The notes below the pieces were generated by a model. That model was not told where the DNA came from, searched no databases, and saw only the letters and a program-made list of their open reading frames with translations. The translations under genes were made by a program, and so were the position numbers. Below, piece after piece: positions 17,192 to 26,904 of a stretch of DNA of 64,000 nt (positions within the stretch are counted from its first letter, which is position 1; the number at the start of each line of letters is the position of its first letter). The stretch covers positions 344,792-408,791 of the forward strand of contig NZ_JAATJG010000001.1 in assembly GCF_011927765.1 (NCBI RefSeq). The letters are read 5' to 3'. Source of the stretch: Wenyingzhuangia aestuarii (GTDB taxonomy: Bacteria > Bacteroidota > Bacteroidia > Flavobacteriales > Flavobacteriaceae).

Positions 17192-17951
17192 ATTAACCCA
17201 ATTATTTAAGGAGAAACCAAACAGATTGTGTTCTGTTTATTTCACATCAGGATATCCACAGTTAAATGATACAGTTAGTGTAATTAAAGGTTTAGAAGCT
17301 GCTGGAATAGATTTTTTAGAAGTAGGATTGCCTTATTCAGATCCTATGGCAGATGGACCTACCATTCAAGAAAGTAGTGCTATTGCATTAAAAAATGGAA
17401 TCAACTTAGATGTTATTTTTAAGCAATTAGAAGAAATTAAAAACCAAGTAAATATTCCATTAATTGCTATGGGGTATTTTAACCAAATGGTGCGTTACGG
17501 ATCAGAAAAATTCTGTGAAAAATGTCAGTCAGTAGGAATAGAAACTTTGGTTTTACCAGATATGCCTATGATTGAGTACGAAAAAACTTACAAGGCTATG
17601 TTTGCTAAATACGGGTTGTCTAACGTGTTTTTAATCACACCACAAACATCAGAAGAGCGTATTCGTAAAATTGATGAAATGACCGATGCTTTTATTTATG
17701 TAGTAGCTTCATCGTCTATTACAGGAGCAAAAGGAAGTATTTCGGAAAAGCAAATAGCCTACTTTAATAGAATTAAATCTTACAACCTAAAAAGCACCTT
17801 AATTGCAGGTTTTGGAATTTCTAGTAAAGATACTTTTGATACCGTTTGTGAACATGTAAACGGAGCTATTATTGGATCTGCATTTGTAAAATATGTAGGA
17901 GCCAATGGAGTGAATACAATAAATGGATTTGTAAAAGAAATTATAGGTTAG
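17184..17951 (+). CDS. trpA: tryptophan synthase alpha subunit
   Basis: Cleaves indole-3-glycerol phosphate to indole, which is channelled to TrpB. It is a 255-aa TIM barrel with catalytic Glu in [19 protein letters not shown], the conserved DMPM region, and phosphate-binding GFGISS and GSAFVK. The start overlaps trpB by 8 bp. It is the last gene of the operon; a structured repeat begins at its stop codon, and a terminator follows at 18068. Confidence 0.96.
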   Translation: MSKLTQLFKEKPNRLCSVYFTSGYPQLNDTVSVIKGLEAAGIDFLEVGLPYSDPMADGPTIQESSAIALKNGINLDVIFKQLEEIKNQVNIPLIAMGYFNQMVRYGSEKFCEKCQSVGIETLVLPDMPMIEYEKTYKAMFAKYGLSNVFLITPQTSEERIRKIDEMTDAFIYVVASSSITGAKGSISEKQIAYFNRIKSYNLKSTLIAGFGISSKDTFDTVCEHVNGAIIGSAFVKYVGANGVNTINGFVKEIIG

Positions 17952-18057
17952 GACGTTCCCCCGTACTTACGGGGTCGGGCTTTTACCACTCGCTTTTTAG
18001 ATCCTGAAACAAGTTCAGCATCTAAAAGAGCTCAAACAAAGGTGCAATCCCTAACGC
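17946..18057 (+). repeat. structured repeat element at the end of the trp operon
   Basis: The element starts over the trpA stop (GGTTAGG) and ends with CCCTAACGC, so its ends can pair. Inside are CCCCG-TACTTA-CGGGG (17959-17974) and a long arm in which TTTTTAGAT near 17994 pairs with ATCTAAAAG near 18020 around CTGAA/TTCAG (18004-18017). The wording (GTCGGGCTTTT at one end, AATCCCTAACGC at the other) is what I know from repeats found in intergenic positions of many flavobacterial genomes. No coding frame was seen. Confidence 0.65.
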
Positions 18058-18067
18058 AACAACAAAT

Positions 18068-18101
18068 AAAAAAGCCTTCTGAATATTCAGAAGGCTTTTT
18101 T
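18068..18101. terminator. bidirectional terminator between trpA and carbonic anhydrase
   Basis: A perfect inverted repeat around GCCTTCTGAATATTCAGAAGGC is flanked by A6 and T7 runs and lies between convergent genes. Confidence 0.9.
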
Positions 18102-18106
18102 TGTGA

Positions 18107-18733
18107 TTAGTGTAATCTATAAATTTCTCTAATTTGATCTAGAATTTTTTCAAAATCAATTTTTAAATCTATCAATTTACCAGAGTGAATATCAAAAACC
18201 CATCCGTGAACAGTTACTTTTCTGTCGTTGTAAGCTTGTTGAAACTCCGAAGTTTTAATAACATTTACACATTGCTCTTGAACGTTTAATTCCACCAAAC
18301 GTTTGTATTTTTTGTCTTCGTCTTTAATCGTGTTTAATTCATCTTTGTGAATTCTATATACATCTCTAATATTACGTAACCAAGGGTTTAAAATTCCTAA
18401 GTCTTTAGGTTGCATAGCTGCTTTAACACCTCCACAGTAATAGTGACCACAAACCACAACGTGATTTACTTTTAAGTGCATTAACGAATAATCAATAACA
18501 GACATTGCGCTTAAATCTGTGTTAGGAACCATATTAGCTATGTTTCTGTGCACAAAAGCTTCACCAGGTCCAACTCCCATCATTTCTTCGGCAGTTACTC
18601 TACTATCAGAACATCCAATATAAAGTATTTCTGGATTTTGTCCTTTAGACATGTCTTTAAAATAGTTTGTATCAATAGCTAATTGATGTTGTACCCATTT
18701 CTTGTTGTTTTCAAATATTTTTTGAACCTCCAT
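18107..18733 (-). CDS. can: beta-class carbonic anhydrase
   Basis: Interconverts CO2 and bicarbonate, 208 aa. Zinc ligands are Cys41, His97 and Cys100, with the Asp43-Arg45 dyad in CSDSR and GHYYCGGV near the second pair. There is no signal peptide, so it is probably cytoplasmic. It lies downstream of a second carbonic anhydrase and a SulP transporter, but a terminator at 18812-18835 separates it from them, so it probably has its own promoter. This form resembles the housekeeping Can type. Confidence 0.92.
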   Translation of the reverse strand: MEVQKIFENNKKWVQHQLAIDTNYFKDMSKGQNPEILYIGCSDSRVTAEEMMGVGPGEAFVHRNIANMVPNTDLSAMSVIDYSLMHLKVNHVVVCGHYYCGGVKAAMQPKDLGILNPWLRNIRDVYRIHKDELNTIKDEDKKYKRLVELNVQEQCVNVIKTSEFQQAYNDRKVTVHGWVFDIHSGKLIDLKIDFEKILDQIREIYRLH

Positions 18734-18811
18734 GCGTAGTGATTTTTAGAGTTTTTTATAGGTACTAGTACTGTTATTTTAATAGTACTAAGATAGTTCA
18801 TATAAACTAAA

Positions 18812-18835
18812 AAAAGAGGTCGTAAGACCTCTTTT
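18812..18835 (-). terminator. terminator after the sulP-carbonic anhydrase pair
   Basis: A ten-bp stem AAAAGAGGTC / GACCTCTTTT has a 4-nt loop and is followed on the minus strand by a T run. Confidence 0.85.
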
Positions 18836-18857
18836 AAAACGTTATGTAATATTGTTT

Positions 18858-19487
18858 TTAACTAAAAAAAGTTACAGAACCATCGCTAACATTGTACATG
18901 GCTCCAACAATCATAATTTCTCCTTTTTGTTCCATATCGGCCAAAACATCACTTTCGTTTCTAATTCTGTCTATGGTAAGTTGTACATTTTTTTTCGAAA
19001 CGTTGTCTACAAACTCTAAGTTAGTAGATGTTCTTAAACTTTCTTCTTTAGGCTCTTTAATAGAATTTACGGCAGGTTTAATGTTGTTAAGCATTGCTGT
19101 AAGGTTTCCTAGTTTAGCATTGTCACAAGCACCTTTTATAGCTCCACAACTAGTGTGTCCTAAAACTACTATTAATTTTGTTCCTGCTAATTTAGAGGCA
19201 AATTCCATAGAACCTAAAATGTCTTGGTTTACAAAGTTACCTGCAATTCTAATGCTAAAAATATCTCCCAATCCTTGGTCAAATACAAGCTCTGCAGATA
19301 CTCTAGAATCTATACAACTTAAAATGGTTGCAAAAGGAAATTGTCCTTCACTAGTATCGTTTACTTGTTCTAGTAAATTTCTATGTGCTTTTAAGTTGTC
19401 TTGAAACCTTTGGTTACCTTCTTTTAAAAATTCTAATGACTTTTCTGGAGTCATTGTGGCTTGCGTTTCTTTAGTGTGTGCTTTCAT
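18858..19487 (-). CDS. beta-class carbonic anhydrase, partner of SulP transporter
   Basis: Second beta-carbonic anhydrase, 209 aa, clearly diverged from its neighbour. Zinc ligands are Cys58 in LSCIDSR, His111 and Cys114 in GHTSCGA, with the Asp60-Arg62 dyad. There is no clear signal peptide. Its start overlaps the sulP gene by 17 bp, so the two proteins are made together. SulP-carbonic anhydrase pairs are known in several bacteria, where the enzyme is thought to equilibrate CO2 with bicarbonate handled by the transporter. Confidence 0.92.
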   Translation of the reverse strand: MKAHTKETQATMTPEKSLEFLKEGNQRFQDNLKAHRNLLEQVNDTSEGQFPFATILSCIDSRVSAELVFDQGLGDIFSIRIAGNFVNQDILGSMEFASKLAGTKLIVVLGHTSCGAIKGACDNAKLGNLTAMLNNIKPAVNSIKEPKEESLRTSTNLEFVDNVSKKNVQLTIDRIRNESDVLADMEQKGEIMIVGAMYNVSDGSVTFFS

Positions 19488-21006
19488 TTTTTAATACTTT
19501 TATATGAGGCATTGGTTTGTTGTGCTTGTGTAGATTTATGTCCAAATCAACCAATGTCAATTTAATTTCTTTGTTAGCAGCTTTCACCGCAAAATCTTGA
19601 ATAATTTCTACAATATCCAAATGTATAAATTGTGTTTTAGTAGCAATAATAGTTACAATACTTTTTTCTGGAATTTTATCCAATATTTTTAAAACAGAGG
19701 CTTTGTTTAAAAACGTAACATCTTCTGACAATTCAAGAGTATAAGTTCCTATGTCTCCATCTTTACTGTGTTCTAAAAAATAAGGGATTTTGTAGTTGTT
19801 TCTTAATATAATAAAAATAGCCACGGCTATCCCTAATCCTATTCCCATCAATAAATCTGTAGCAACAATACCTACTACAGTAACAACAAACGGAATAAAT
19901 TGATCCCATCCTTCTTTGTACATTTTTTTAAATGTAGCTGGATTTGCCAATTTATAACCTACAATTAATAGAATAGCGGCTAGAGTTGCTAATGGAATTT
20001 GGTTTAATAAGGTTGGAATTAAAAGGATACTAATGAATAATAAAATACCATGAAAAATAGTAGATAATTTACTTTGTCCTCCTGCTTGTTGGTTGGCAGA
20101 ACTACGAACAATAACCTGAGTAACAGGTAAACCTCCTATAAGTCCAGCACACATGTTACCAACACCTTGTGCTATTAATTCTTTGTTGGTAGAAGTGGTT
20201 CTTTTTTGAGGATCTTGTTTGTCTGAGGCTTCTACACAAAGAAGAGTTTCTAGACTAGCTACAACGGCAATTACAATAGCTGTAGAATATACAGCTGGAT
20301 TTAATAGACCTTTAGAAAAATTAGGAAAAGTAAAATTGTTCAAAAATTCTGTAGGAGAGGTAGCAACGGGAATTTTAACAAGAAAAGTGGTATTGATAGG
20401 AAATACAAATAATTGTAGTAAAATACCAACTGTAACTGCTAATAATGCACCGGGAATAATAGCTAGGAAACTAATTTTTTGAATAAATTTAGTTTGCCAT
20501 AGTAATAAAATACCCAAAGAAATTGCAGTAATAATAGCTACGTTAAAAGTGATTCCTGTTTTAATTGCTTCAAAGTTTTGGGCTCCAAGTGCATTGGGAA
20601 TTTGTTTGTAAAAAATTAAAATACCAATACCTGCAAGCATTCCTTTAATTACAGAAGATGGAAAATAATAAGCAACAATACCTGCTTTTAAAATTCCCAT
20701 TATTAACTGTAGCAATCCGGCAAGAATAACACTTACCAAAAATATCTCAAAGCTACCCAAGTCTGTAATAGCATTTAATACAATTACAGCCAATCCGGCA
20801 GCAGGTCCACTAACACCTAGTGCAGAGTTACTAAGAGATCCCACTACTACACCTCCAATAATTCCACTAATAATACCAGAGTATAATGGAGCTCCAGATG
20901 CTAGAGCAATTCCTAAACATAAGGGAAGTGCTACTAAAAAAACTACAATACTTGCAGGAAAATCTTTAGATAGATTTTTTTTAAAATTATTCTTTATGTT
21001 GTTCAT
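19471..21006 (-). CDS. SulP family anion transporter (probable bicarbonate transporter)
   Basis: Inner-membrane transporter of 511 aa with 11 to 14 membrane segments (residues 18-410) and a cytoplasmic STAS-like tail (about 420-511). DFPASIVVFLVALPLCLGIA marks the first segment of the SulP family, and GVSGPAAGLAVIV the second. SulP proteins carry sulfate, bicarbonate or other anions. Overlap with a carbonic anhydrase gene makes bicarbonate the more likely substrate, but the sequence alone does not prove it. The small exported protein gene upstream may belong to the same transcript. Confidence 0.88.
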   Translation of the reverse strand: MNNIKNNFKKNLSKDFPASIVVFLVALPLCLGIALASGAPLYSGIISGIIGGVVVGSLSNSALGVSGPAAGLAVIVLNAITDLGSFEIFLVSVILAGLLQLIMGILKAGIVAYYFPSSVIKGMLAGIGILIFYKQIPNALGAQNFEAIKTGITFNVAIITAISLGILLLWQTKFIQKISFLAIIPGALLAVTVGILLQLFVFPINTTFLVKIPVATSPTEFLNNFTFPNFSKGLLNPAVYSTAIVIAVVASLETLLCVEASDKQDPQKRTTSTNKELIAQGVGNMCAGLIGGLPVTQVIVRSSANQQAGGQSKLSTIFHGILLFISILLIPTLLNQIPLATLAAILLIVGYKLANPATFKKMYKEGWDQFIPFVVTVVGIVATDLLMGIGLGIAVAIFIILRNNYKIPYFLEHSKDGDIGTYTLELSEDVTFLNKASVLKILDKIPEKSIVTIIATKTQFIHLDIVEIIQDFAVKAANKEIKLTLVDLDINLHKHNKPMPHIKVLKNESTH

Positions 21007-21088
21007 TTTTATTTCTTTAACGCGTAAAAATATAACACCTTAATTCTAAATTAAGAGTTGGTAATATGTGTAATGTGTAACCTTAAGG

Positions 21089-21418
21089 TTATGCTAAAGA
21101 AATGTCGGGTGGAGGAGTATGTACCTTTAAATAGGGTGAGATAATTTTTAATAAAGAATGGAAAACAGCATGCAATAAAGTATTGGTGTAGTTTTCCTGA
21201 TTAAAATCGGTAGAGTTATTGTATTTATTATATACTTCTTTACCTATTTTAGATTCTTTTTCGTGAGATTCTTCTTCTAAAAGTTGTTGAGAAGAAGTTT
21301 TTTTGGCCATATCTATAGAGTCTATAGCGGCTTTTAAAGAAGGAGCAAACACAACAGAAACAGCCATACATAGCATTACTAAAATGTTTAAAACGTATGT
21401 TTTTTGTTGTGTTTGCAT
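21089..21418 (-). CDS. small exported protein of unknown function
   Basis: Protein of 109 aa with a hydrophobic N-terminal segment (about residues 10-31) ending near SLKAA, probably a signal peptide. The mature part is charged and helical, and the C-terminus is LKVHTPPPDISLA. I recognise no domain. It lies 12 bp after serS and 82 bp before sulP in the same direction. The palindrome TAACCTTAAGGTTA sits at its stop codon (21077-21090). It may be co-expressed with the bicarbonate genes, but this is inference. Confidence 0.7.
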   Translation of the reverse strand: MQTQQKTYVLNILVMLCMAVSVVFAPSLKAAIDSIDMAKKTSSQQLLEEESHEKESKIGKEVYNKYNNSTDFNQENYTNTLLHAVFHSLLKIISPYLKVHTPPPDISLA

Positions 21419-21430
21419 TCTTTTATAATG

Positions 21431-22705
21431 TTAGTCTATAAGGTTAAACCCAGTATAAGGTACTAAAACTTTTGGGATTTGAATACCGTCAGCAGTTTGA
21501 TAGTTTTCTAAAATAGCGGCTAATACTCTTGGTAATGCTAGTGAACTACCATTTAAGGTATGTGCTAAAGTGCTTTTTCCTTCAGCATTTTTGTATCTTA
21601 ATTTTAATCTGTTGGCTTGGAATGTTTCAAAGTTAGAAACAGAACTAATTTCTAACCATCGGTCTTGACCTGCAGAAAATACTTCAAAATCATAGGTTAA
21701 TGTAGAGGTGAATCCTAAATCTCCACCACATAGGTTTAAAACTCTGTAAGGTAATTCTAACTCGCGTAAAATTTCTTTAACATGAGTTACCATTCCATCT
21801 AAAGCAGCAGCAGAACGTTCAGGGTGTTCTATTCTTACAATTTCTACTTTGTCAAATTGATGCAATCTATTTAAACCACGTACATGTGCTCCATAAGATC
21901 CCGCTTCACGTCTAAAACATGGAGTGTATCCGGTTAAACAAATAGGAAAGTCTTCTTCTTTGATAAGTTCGTCTCTAAAAATATTTGTTAAAGGAACTTC
22001 TCCTGTGGGAATTAAGTACAAATCATCAATAGTAGAATGGTACATTTGACCTTCTTTGTCTGGTAATTGACCTGTTCCCATTCCAGAAGCCTCGTTAACC
22101 AAATGAGGTACTTGTGTTTCTTCGTATCCTGCAGCGGTGTTTTTATCTAAAAAATAGTTGATCAATGCACGTTGCAAACGGGCACCTTTTCCACGGTATA
22201 CAGGAAAACCAGCTCCTGTAATTTTATTTCCCAATTCAAAATCAATCAAATTGTATTTTTTAGCCAATTCCCAGTGTGGTAATTTATCTGTACCTAAAGT
22301 AGGGATGTCTCCTTCTTCAAACACAGTTTCGTTATCATCTTCAGAACTACCTGCGGGTGTGATTTCGTTAGGAATGTTGGGAATGTTATATAATAGGTCT
22401 AATAATTTACGATCAGCATTGTTAAATTCCTCCTGTAATTCTTTAGATGTATTTTTTAATTGTCCGGACTTTTCTTTTAAGATGTTTGCTTTTTGAGCTT
22501 CTCCAGATTTGAAAAGCAAACCAATTTCTTTGTTCAAAGCATTAGATTCAGCTAGCACAGTATCAAGTTTTGCTTGTGTGCTTCTTTTTAGCTCATCGGT
22601 AGCTAAAACATCATCAATAATAGTTTCAGCATTTTTAAAGTTACGTTTAGCTAATCCAACTAATACGCGTTCTTTGTTTTCTCTAATAAAAGGGACTTGT
22701 AACAT
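21431..22705 (-). CDS. serS: seryl-tRNA synthetase
   Basis: Class II aminoacyl-tRNA synthetase that charges tRNA-Ser, 424 aa. The N-terminal 110 residues form the long antiparallel coiled-coil arm. The catalytic domain shows motif 2 in FRREAGSYG and motif 3 in LNGSSLALPRVLAAILENYQ, with TGEVPLTN binding the substrate. A good -7 element (TAACTTTG on the minus strand, 22726-22733) lies about 20 bp upstream, so it has its own promoter and a very short leader. Confidence 0.96.
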   Translation of the reverse strand: MLQVPFIRENKERVLVGLAKRNFKNAETIIDDVLATDELKRSTQAKLDTVLAESNALNKEIGLLFKSGEAQKANILKEKSGQLKNTSKELQEEFNNADRKLLDLLYNIPNIPNEITPAGSSEDDNETVFEEGDIPTLGTDKLPHWELAKKYNLIDFELGNKITGAGFPVYRGKGARLQRALINYFLDKNTAAGYEETQVPHLVNEASGMGTGQLPDKEGQMYHSTIDDLYLIPTGEVPLTNIFRDELIKEEDFPICLTGYTPCFRREAGSYGAHVRGLNRLHQFDKVEIVRIEHPERSAAALDGMVTHVKEILRELELPYRVLNLCGGDLGFTSTLTYDFEVFSAGQDRWLEISSVSNFETFQANRLKLRYKNAEGKSTLAHTLNGSSLALPRVLAAILENYQTADGIQIPKVLVPYTGFNLID

Positions 22706-22725
22706 ACCTGTAAAATTGTTTGCAA

Positions 22726-22733
22726 CAAAGTTA
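22726..22733 (-). promoter_or_regulatory. -7 element of serS
   Basis: On the minus strand this reads TAACTTTG, matching TAnnTTTG, 20 bp from the serS ATG. The TTG partner is not clear. Confidence 0.5.
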
Positions 22734-22768
22734 AACTTTCCATTGAAACACAGAAATAATCTTAGGAA

Positions 22769-23716
22769 TTAAGATGCTTTGTTTTGGGTAAGGTTTTGAA
22801 TGTAATTTAGACTGTTTTTTTTGTCTACGGCTAATTGTTCTTTAAGAGCTTCTATAGAATAAAATTTTTCTTCTTCTCTTAAGTAATAAAGGAATTCTAT
22901 TTTAATGTCTTCTCCATATATATTAAAGTCAAAATCAAAAATATGAGCCTCAATAGTTTTGTCTTTTCCGTTAACAGTAGGTCTGTTACCAATGTTTAAC
23001 ATACCGTAGTAATTTTGTTCTTTATGAGTGGCTAAAATTACATAGACTCCGTTTTTAGGAGTAAGTTTGTAAACTTCGGAAATTTCTATGTTTGCTGTAG
23101 GGTAACCAATAGTAGCTCCTAGTTGCTGTCCTTTTACAACAATACCATTGATAAAAAAAGGAGTGGTTAAGTACTGATTGGCAATTTCAATTTCACCCGT
23201 ATTTAAAGCATTTCTAACTTTGGTAGAACTTACAGCAGTATTGTTAATGTCTTGGGCTTTGATTTCTTTTATTTTAAAATCAAAAGTATGACTGTATTCT
23301 TTTAATTGTTCAAAATCTCCTTCTCTATTTTTTCCAAATCGATGGTCGTAACCTACAACCAATTCTTTTACATTTAATCGAGTAACCAAAACATCTCTTA
23401 CAAAGTCAAAGGCAGAAAGGTTGGAAAAATCTCTGTCAAAAGGTTGAATAACTAAATAATCTAAATCTGTTTTAGATAGAATATCAATACGTTCGTCAAT
23501 AGTGTTAATCAACTTTATAGAATTGTCGGATTGTACAACCATTCTAGGGTGAGGAAAAAAAGTTAGCAATACAGATTTTAAACCTTTTGCTTTTGCTTCT
23601 TTAAAAAGTTGATCCAAAATTTTTCTGTGTCCTACATGTACTCCATCAAAAGTACCAATGGTAACAACCGTAGCTATGTTTTCAGGAAAATTATGATAGT
23701 TGTGAATGACTTCCAA
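22769..23716 (-). CDS. ribF: bifunctional riboflavin kinase / FAD synthetase
   Basis: Makes FMN and then FAD from riboflavin, 315 aa. The N-terminal half is a nucleotidyltransferase with GTFDGVHVGHRKIL (residues 22-35), the HxGH ATP site, and the ISST-like AVSSTKVR motif near 165. The C-terminal flavokinase domain starts near 185 and has GATIGYPTANI and the NGVYVI and NIGNRPTV motifs. It lies upstream of serS on the same strand but serS has its own promoter. No FMN riboswitch is seen in the upstream 100 bp. Confidence 0.95.
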   Translation of the reverse strand: MEVIHNYHNFPENIATVVTIGTFDGVHVGHRKILDQLFKEAKAKGLKSVLLTFFPHPRMVVQSDNSIKLINTIDERIDILSKTDLDYLVIQPFDRDFSNLSAFDFVRDVLVTRLNVKELVVGYDHRFGKNREGDFEQLKEYSHTFDFKIKEIKAQDINNTAVSSTKVRNALNTGEIEIANQYLTTPFFINGIVVKGQQLGATIGYPTANIEISEVYKLTPKNGVYVILATHKEQNYYGMLNIGNRPTVNGKDKTIEAHIFDFDFNIYGEDIKIEFLYYLREEEKFYSIEALKEQLAVDKKNSLNYIQNLTQNKAS

Positions 23717-23871
23717 GTGCTAAGTATTTAATAACAAAAATAAGAATAGTATTTTTAAATGATTTGATGATACGAAGGAAATAATTAGAGAATTAGATAA
23801 AAAACAAAACAAATCATTAGCATTTGTTTATTTTTTGTATTTTGTATAATGAACAACTATTCTATAACGTT

Positions 23872-26826
23872 ATGAAAATCAAACTTACACTTATTTTTTC
23901 AGTACTATTTTGTCTAAGCTCTTATGCACAATACTCATTTGTGGTCAAAGGAAGGGTTTTAGATAAGAAAGACAAATCTAAAATTAATACAGCTACAGTT
24001 TCGGTTTTGGGATCTTCTCAGACAGCTGTTGTGAATAATAACGGAGAATTTGTATTAGAGTTAAAACAGTCTCCTCCGGTAGAAATTACGGTAAAAGCAA
24101 TAGGTTATAAAAACCATAGTTATGTAATTACAGCCAAAGAGGAAGAACTAACCGTTTTGTTAGAAGATGATATTACTAGTCTAGATGAAATTGTGTTATC
24201 AGCTTCTAGAACACCAGAACGTGTTTTTGAATCTCCTGTATCTGTAGAAAGAATGGGGATAACCGCTATAGAGAATACAACGGCTCCAAGTTTTTATGAT
24301 GGACTAGAAAACATGAAAGGGGTAGATGTAAATACAGGAGGACTAACGTTTAAGTCTGTAAACACTAGAGGGTTTGCTGCTATTGGAAATACTCGTTTTG
24401 TACAGTTGGTAGATGGAATGGACAATTCTTCACCGGGATTAAATTTTCCATTAGGAAACTTAATTGGGTTGAATGAACTAGATGTAAGTTCTGTTGAATT
24501 ATTACCAGGGGCATCATCTGCATTGTATGGAGCCAATGCCTTTAACGGAATTATGTTTATGAGAAGTAAGAGTCCTTTTGTGCATGAAGGAACAAGTGTA
24601 TATGGTAAAACGGGAGTAACCAATTCAGAAAACACAGGAGTAAATGAGTTTGTAGATGTAGGAGTAAGAGTAGCAAAAAAAATTAACGATAGATTTGCGA
24701 TTAAATTTACATCTTCTTTGTTAAAAGGAACAGATTGGTTTGCTTCGGATACTAGAAATATAGATGGAGATGGAAAGATTGTTGCGGGAGATAGAAGTAC
24801 AATTGATTATAACGGTATTAATGTATATGGAGATTTAATCAAAACAAACTTAAAAGCAGTTGCGCAAACTCTTGCTGATGCGGGGGCTGCCATAGATCCA
24901 AATGATTTTAATGCAGAGGATGTAGTTTCTAGAACGGGGTATTCAGAACAAGATTTAATCAATTCTGATACAGATAGTTTTAGAGCTTCTTTTTCAGCAC
25001 ATTTTAAACCTATTAAAGGAGATGATGATACCGAAATAATTTTGAGTAGCAAATTTGGAACAGGAAACACTATTTATCAAGGAGCTAGTAGATATGCGTT
25101 AAGAAACTTTATCATGCATCAGCATAAAATCGAAATTCAGTCTAAGCATTTTATGTTTAGAAGTTATGCTACTATAGAAAATGCAGGAGATTCTTATGAC
25201 ATTCGTTTTGCAGGAGTAAATACCTTAGGTACTACAAACGGTGGAAATGCGAGTTGGTTTGGAACTTATGCAGGAGCATATGCACAAGCTATTAATAGTA
25301 ATAGTCCAGGAGTAAATCCAACAGCAGCCCACGCTATTGCTAGAGTTCAAGCAGATGGGTTAAGATTAAATCCAAATTCTGCAGAATTTAGAACTGCATT
25401 TAATAATGTTATTAGCAATTCCGACTTAACCCAAGGAGCTAAGTTTGTAGATAGCTCTAGATTGTATCATTCAGATTTGAATTATAATTTTAAAGAATTA
25501 ATTGATTTTGCAGAAGTGCAAATAGGAGGTTCAGCACGTAGATATGCTTTAAATTCTGAAGGGACTATTTTTACGGATACCAAAACAGAAAATATTACGT
25601 ATGATGAATTTGGAATATACACACAGTTGCAAAGAAAGTTTATAGAGGATAGATTAAAGTTGACGGGATCTTTGCGTTATGACAAAGCTCAAAACTTTGA
25701 TGGAAATTTTTCACCACGATTGTCTGCTTCCTATAATGTAGATTCAGAAAAAAATCATAACATAAGAGCTTCGTTTCAAACAGGATTTAGAAATCCAACA
25801 ACACAAGATCAATATATAGGACTGTATTTAGGGAATACCATATTAATAGGTTCTGCTAAAGACAATCCAGAAAGATATAACAGAAGTTTCTCTGTAAGTT
25901 CTCAAGCAGGGCAGTTTGCTGCAGGTGGAACAAGCATTAACTTTAATGGATTGCAAGGGTATACAAATTCTTACACAAGATCATCTGTAGAGGCTTTTGG
26001 AAAAGCGGTAACAGAAACGGCAACTCAAATTGTAGTAAATTCAGGGGGAACCACATCGCCAAGTTATGCTAAAAAACAAGCAGCAGCATTAAATGCAGGT
26101 TTGTTACAACAGTCTAATATAGATTATGTAAAACCAGAACAAGTAAAATCTTATGAATTTGGGTATAGAGGTAGGTTGTCTAAACATACAGTTTTAGATT
26201 TTAGTGCCTATTATAGTCAATACAAAGATTTTATTGCTATTGTAACTACAGTAGCACCTTTGTATGGAAATGTTTCTGCAGGTATTACAACTGCAGAGTT
26301 GCAAAGTACTAGTCCAGTACCAAACAATTCTAAATTATTATTAAATGCAATTGGAGAAGGAGAATATACACCTGCTTCATTGTATACAAATACAGATGCA
26401 GATGTTGCTTCTTATGGAGTAAATGTTGGAATTGAGACTAAAGTATTTGGAGATTTTGATTTTGGAGTAAATTACGCTTATGCAAAACAAGACTTTGATC
26501 AGTCTCAAGACCCTGATTTTGAAACAGGATTTAACACCCCAGAGCACAAAGTAAAAATGTCTTTTGGAAATAATAACTTATATAAAGGTTTAGGGTTTGG
26601 GTTAAATGTACGTTGGCAAGATGATTTTTACTGGCAATCTACTTTTGTAGATGCTCAAATAGATGCTAGAACCCTAGTAGATTTACAGTTGACTTATGCG
26701 ATAACTCACTGGAATTCAAAAGTTAAAATAGGAGGGGCTAACATTCTAGAGAATGAGTATGAGTCTGCTCCAGGTTCTGGAACAGTAGGGTCTCAATTTT
26801 ACGGATCATGGACCTATAATTTTTAA
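23872..26826 (+). CDS. TonB-dependent outer-membrane receptor
   Basis: Outer-membrane active transporter of 984 aa. A signal peptide ends at SYAQ (about residue 20). Next come a carboxypeptidase-regulatory-like domain (about 23-105) typical of Bacteroidota receptors, a plug domain (about 125-235, with LVDGMDNSSPG and LLPGASSALYGANAFNGI), and a long barrel ending in an aromatic residue (SWTYNF). There is no SusD gene beside it, so it is not a SusC-type pair. The substrate cannot be told. I start at ATG 23872 because the upstream frame lacks a signal peptide. Confidence 0.9.
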   Translation: MKIKLTLIFSVLFCLSSYAQYSFVVKGRVLDKKDKSKINTATVSVLGSSQTAVVNNNGEFVLELKQSPPVEITVKAIGYKNHSYVITAKEEELTVLLEDDITSLDEIVLSASRTPERVFESPVSVERMGITAIENTTAPSFYDGLENMKGVDVNTGGLTFKSVNTRGFAAIGNTRFVQLVDGMDNSSPGLNFPLGNLIGLNELDVSSVELLPGASSALYGANAFNGIMFMRSKSPFVHEGTSVYGKTGVTNSENTGVNEFVDVGVRVAKKINDRFAIKFTSSLLKGTDWFASDTRNIDGDGKIVAGDRSTIDYNGINVYGDLIKTNLKAVAQTLADAGAAIDPNDFNAEDVVSRTGYSEQDLINSDTDSFRASFSAHFKPIKGDDDTEIILSSKFGTGNTIYQGASRYALRNFIMHQHKIEIQSKHFMFRSYATIENAGDSYDIRFAGVNTLGTTNGGNASWFGTYAGAYAQAINSNSPGVNPTAAHAIARVQADGLRLNPNSAEFRTAFNNVISNSDLTQGAKFVDSSRLYHSDLNYNFKELIDFAEVQIGGSARRYALNSEGTIFTDTKTENITYDEFGIYTQLQRKFIEDRLKLTGSLRYDKAQNFDGNFSPRLSASYNVDSEKNHNIRASFQTGFRNPTTQDQYIGLYLGNTILIGSAKDNPERYNRSFSVSSQAGQFAAGGTSINFNGLQGYTNSYTRSSVEAFGKAVTETATQIVVNSGGTTSPSYAKKQAAALNAGLLQQSNIDYVKPEQVKSYEFGYRGRLSKHTVLDFSAYYSQYKDFIAIVTTVAPLYGNVSAGITTAELQSTSPVPNNSKLLLNAIGEGEYTPASLYTNTDADVASYGVNVGIETKVFGDFDFGVNYAYAKQDFDQSQDPDFETGFNTPEHKVKMSFGNNNLYKGLGFGLNVRWQDDFYWQSTFVDAQIDARTLVDLQLTYAITHWNSKVKIGGANILENEYESAPGSGTVGSQFYGSWTYNF

Positions 26827-26904
26827 TTATTTCAAACTAATAGTCAGTAGATTGAAGTAATTTACATTATTATTAAAAACAAGGCTATTTTTTTATAAAA
26901 TGAG

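Noticed and set aside
18892-19404. 170-codon open frame opposite the second carbonic anhydrase
   Set aside because: It runs antisense within a gene whose protein is clearly conserved, and its translation shows no domain or signal.
23717-23871. FMN riboswitch between ribF and the TonB receptor gene
   Set aside because: The region is AT-rich and has none of the conserved junction sequences of the FMN aptamer.
23872-26826. SusC-type receptor of a polysaccharide locus
   Set aside because: No SusD gene is adjacent and the neighbours are ribF and atpD, so it is treated as a stand-alone TonB receptor.
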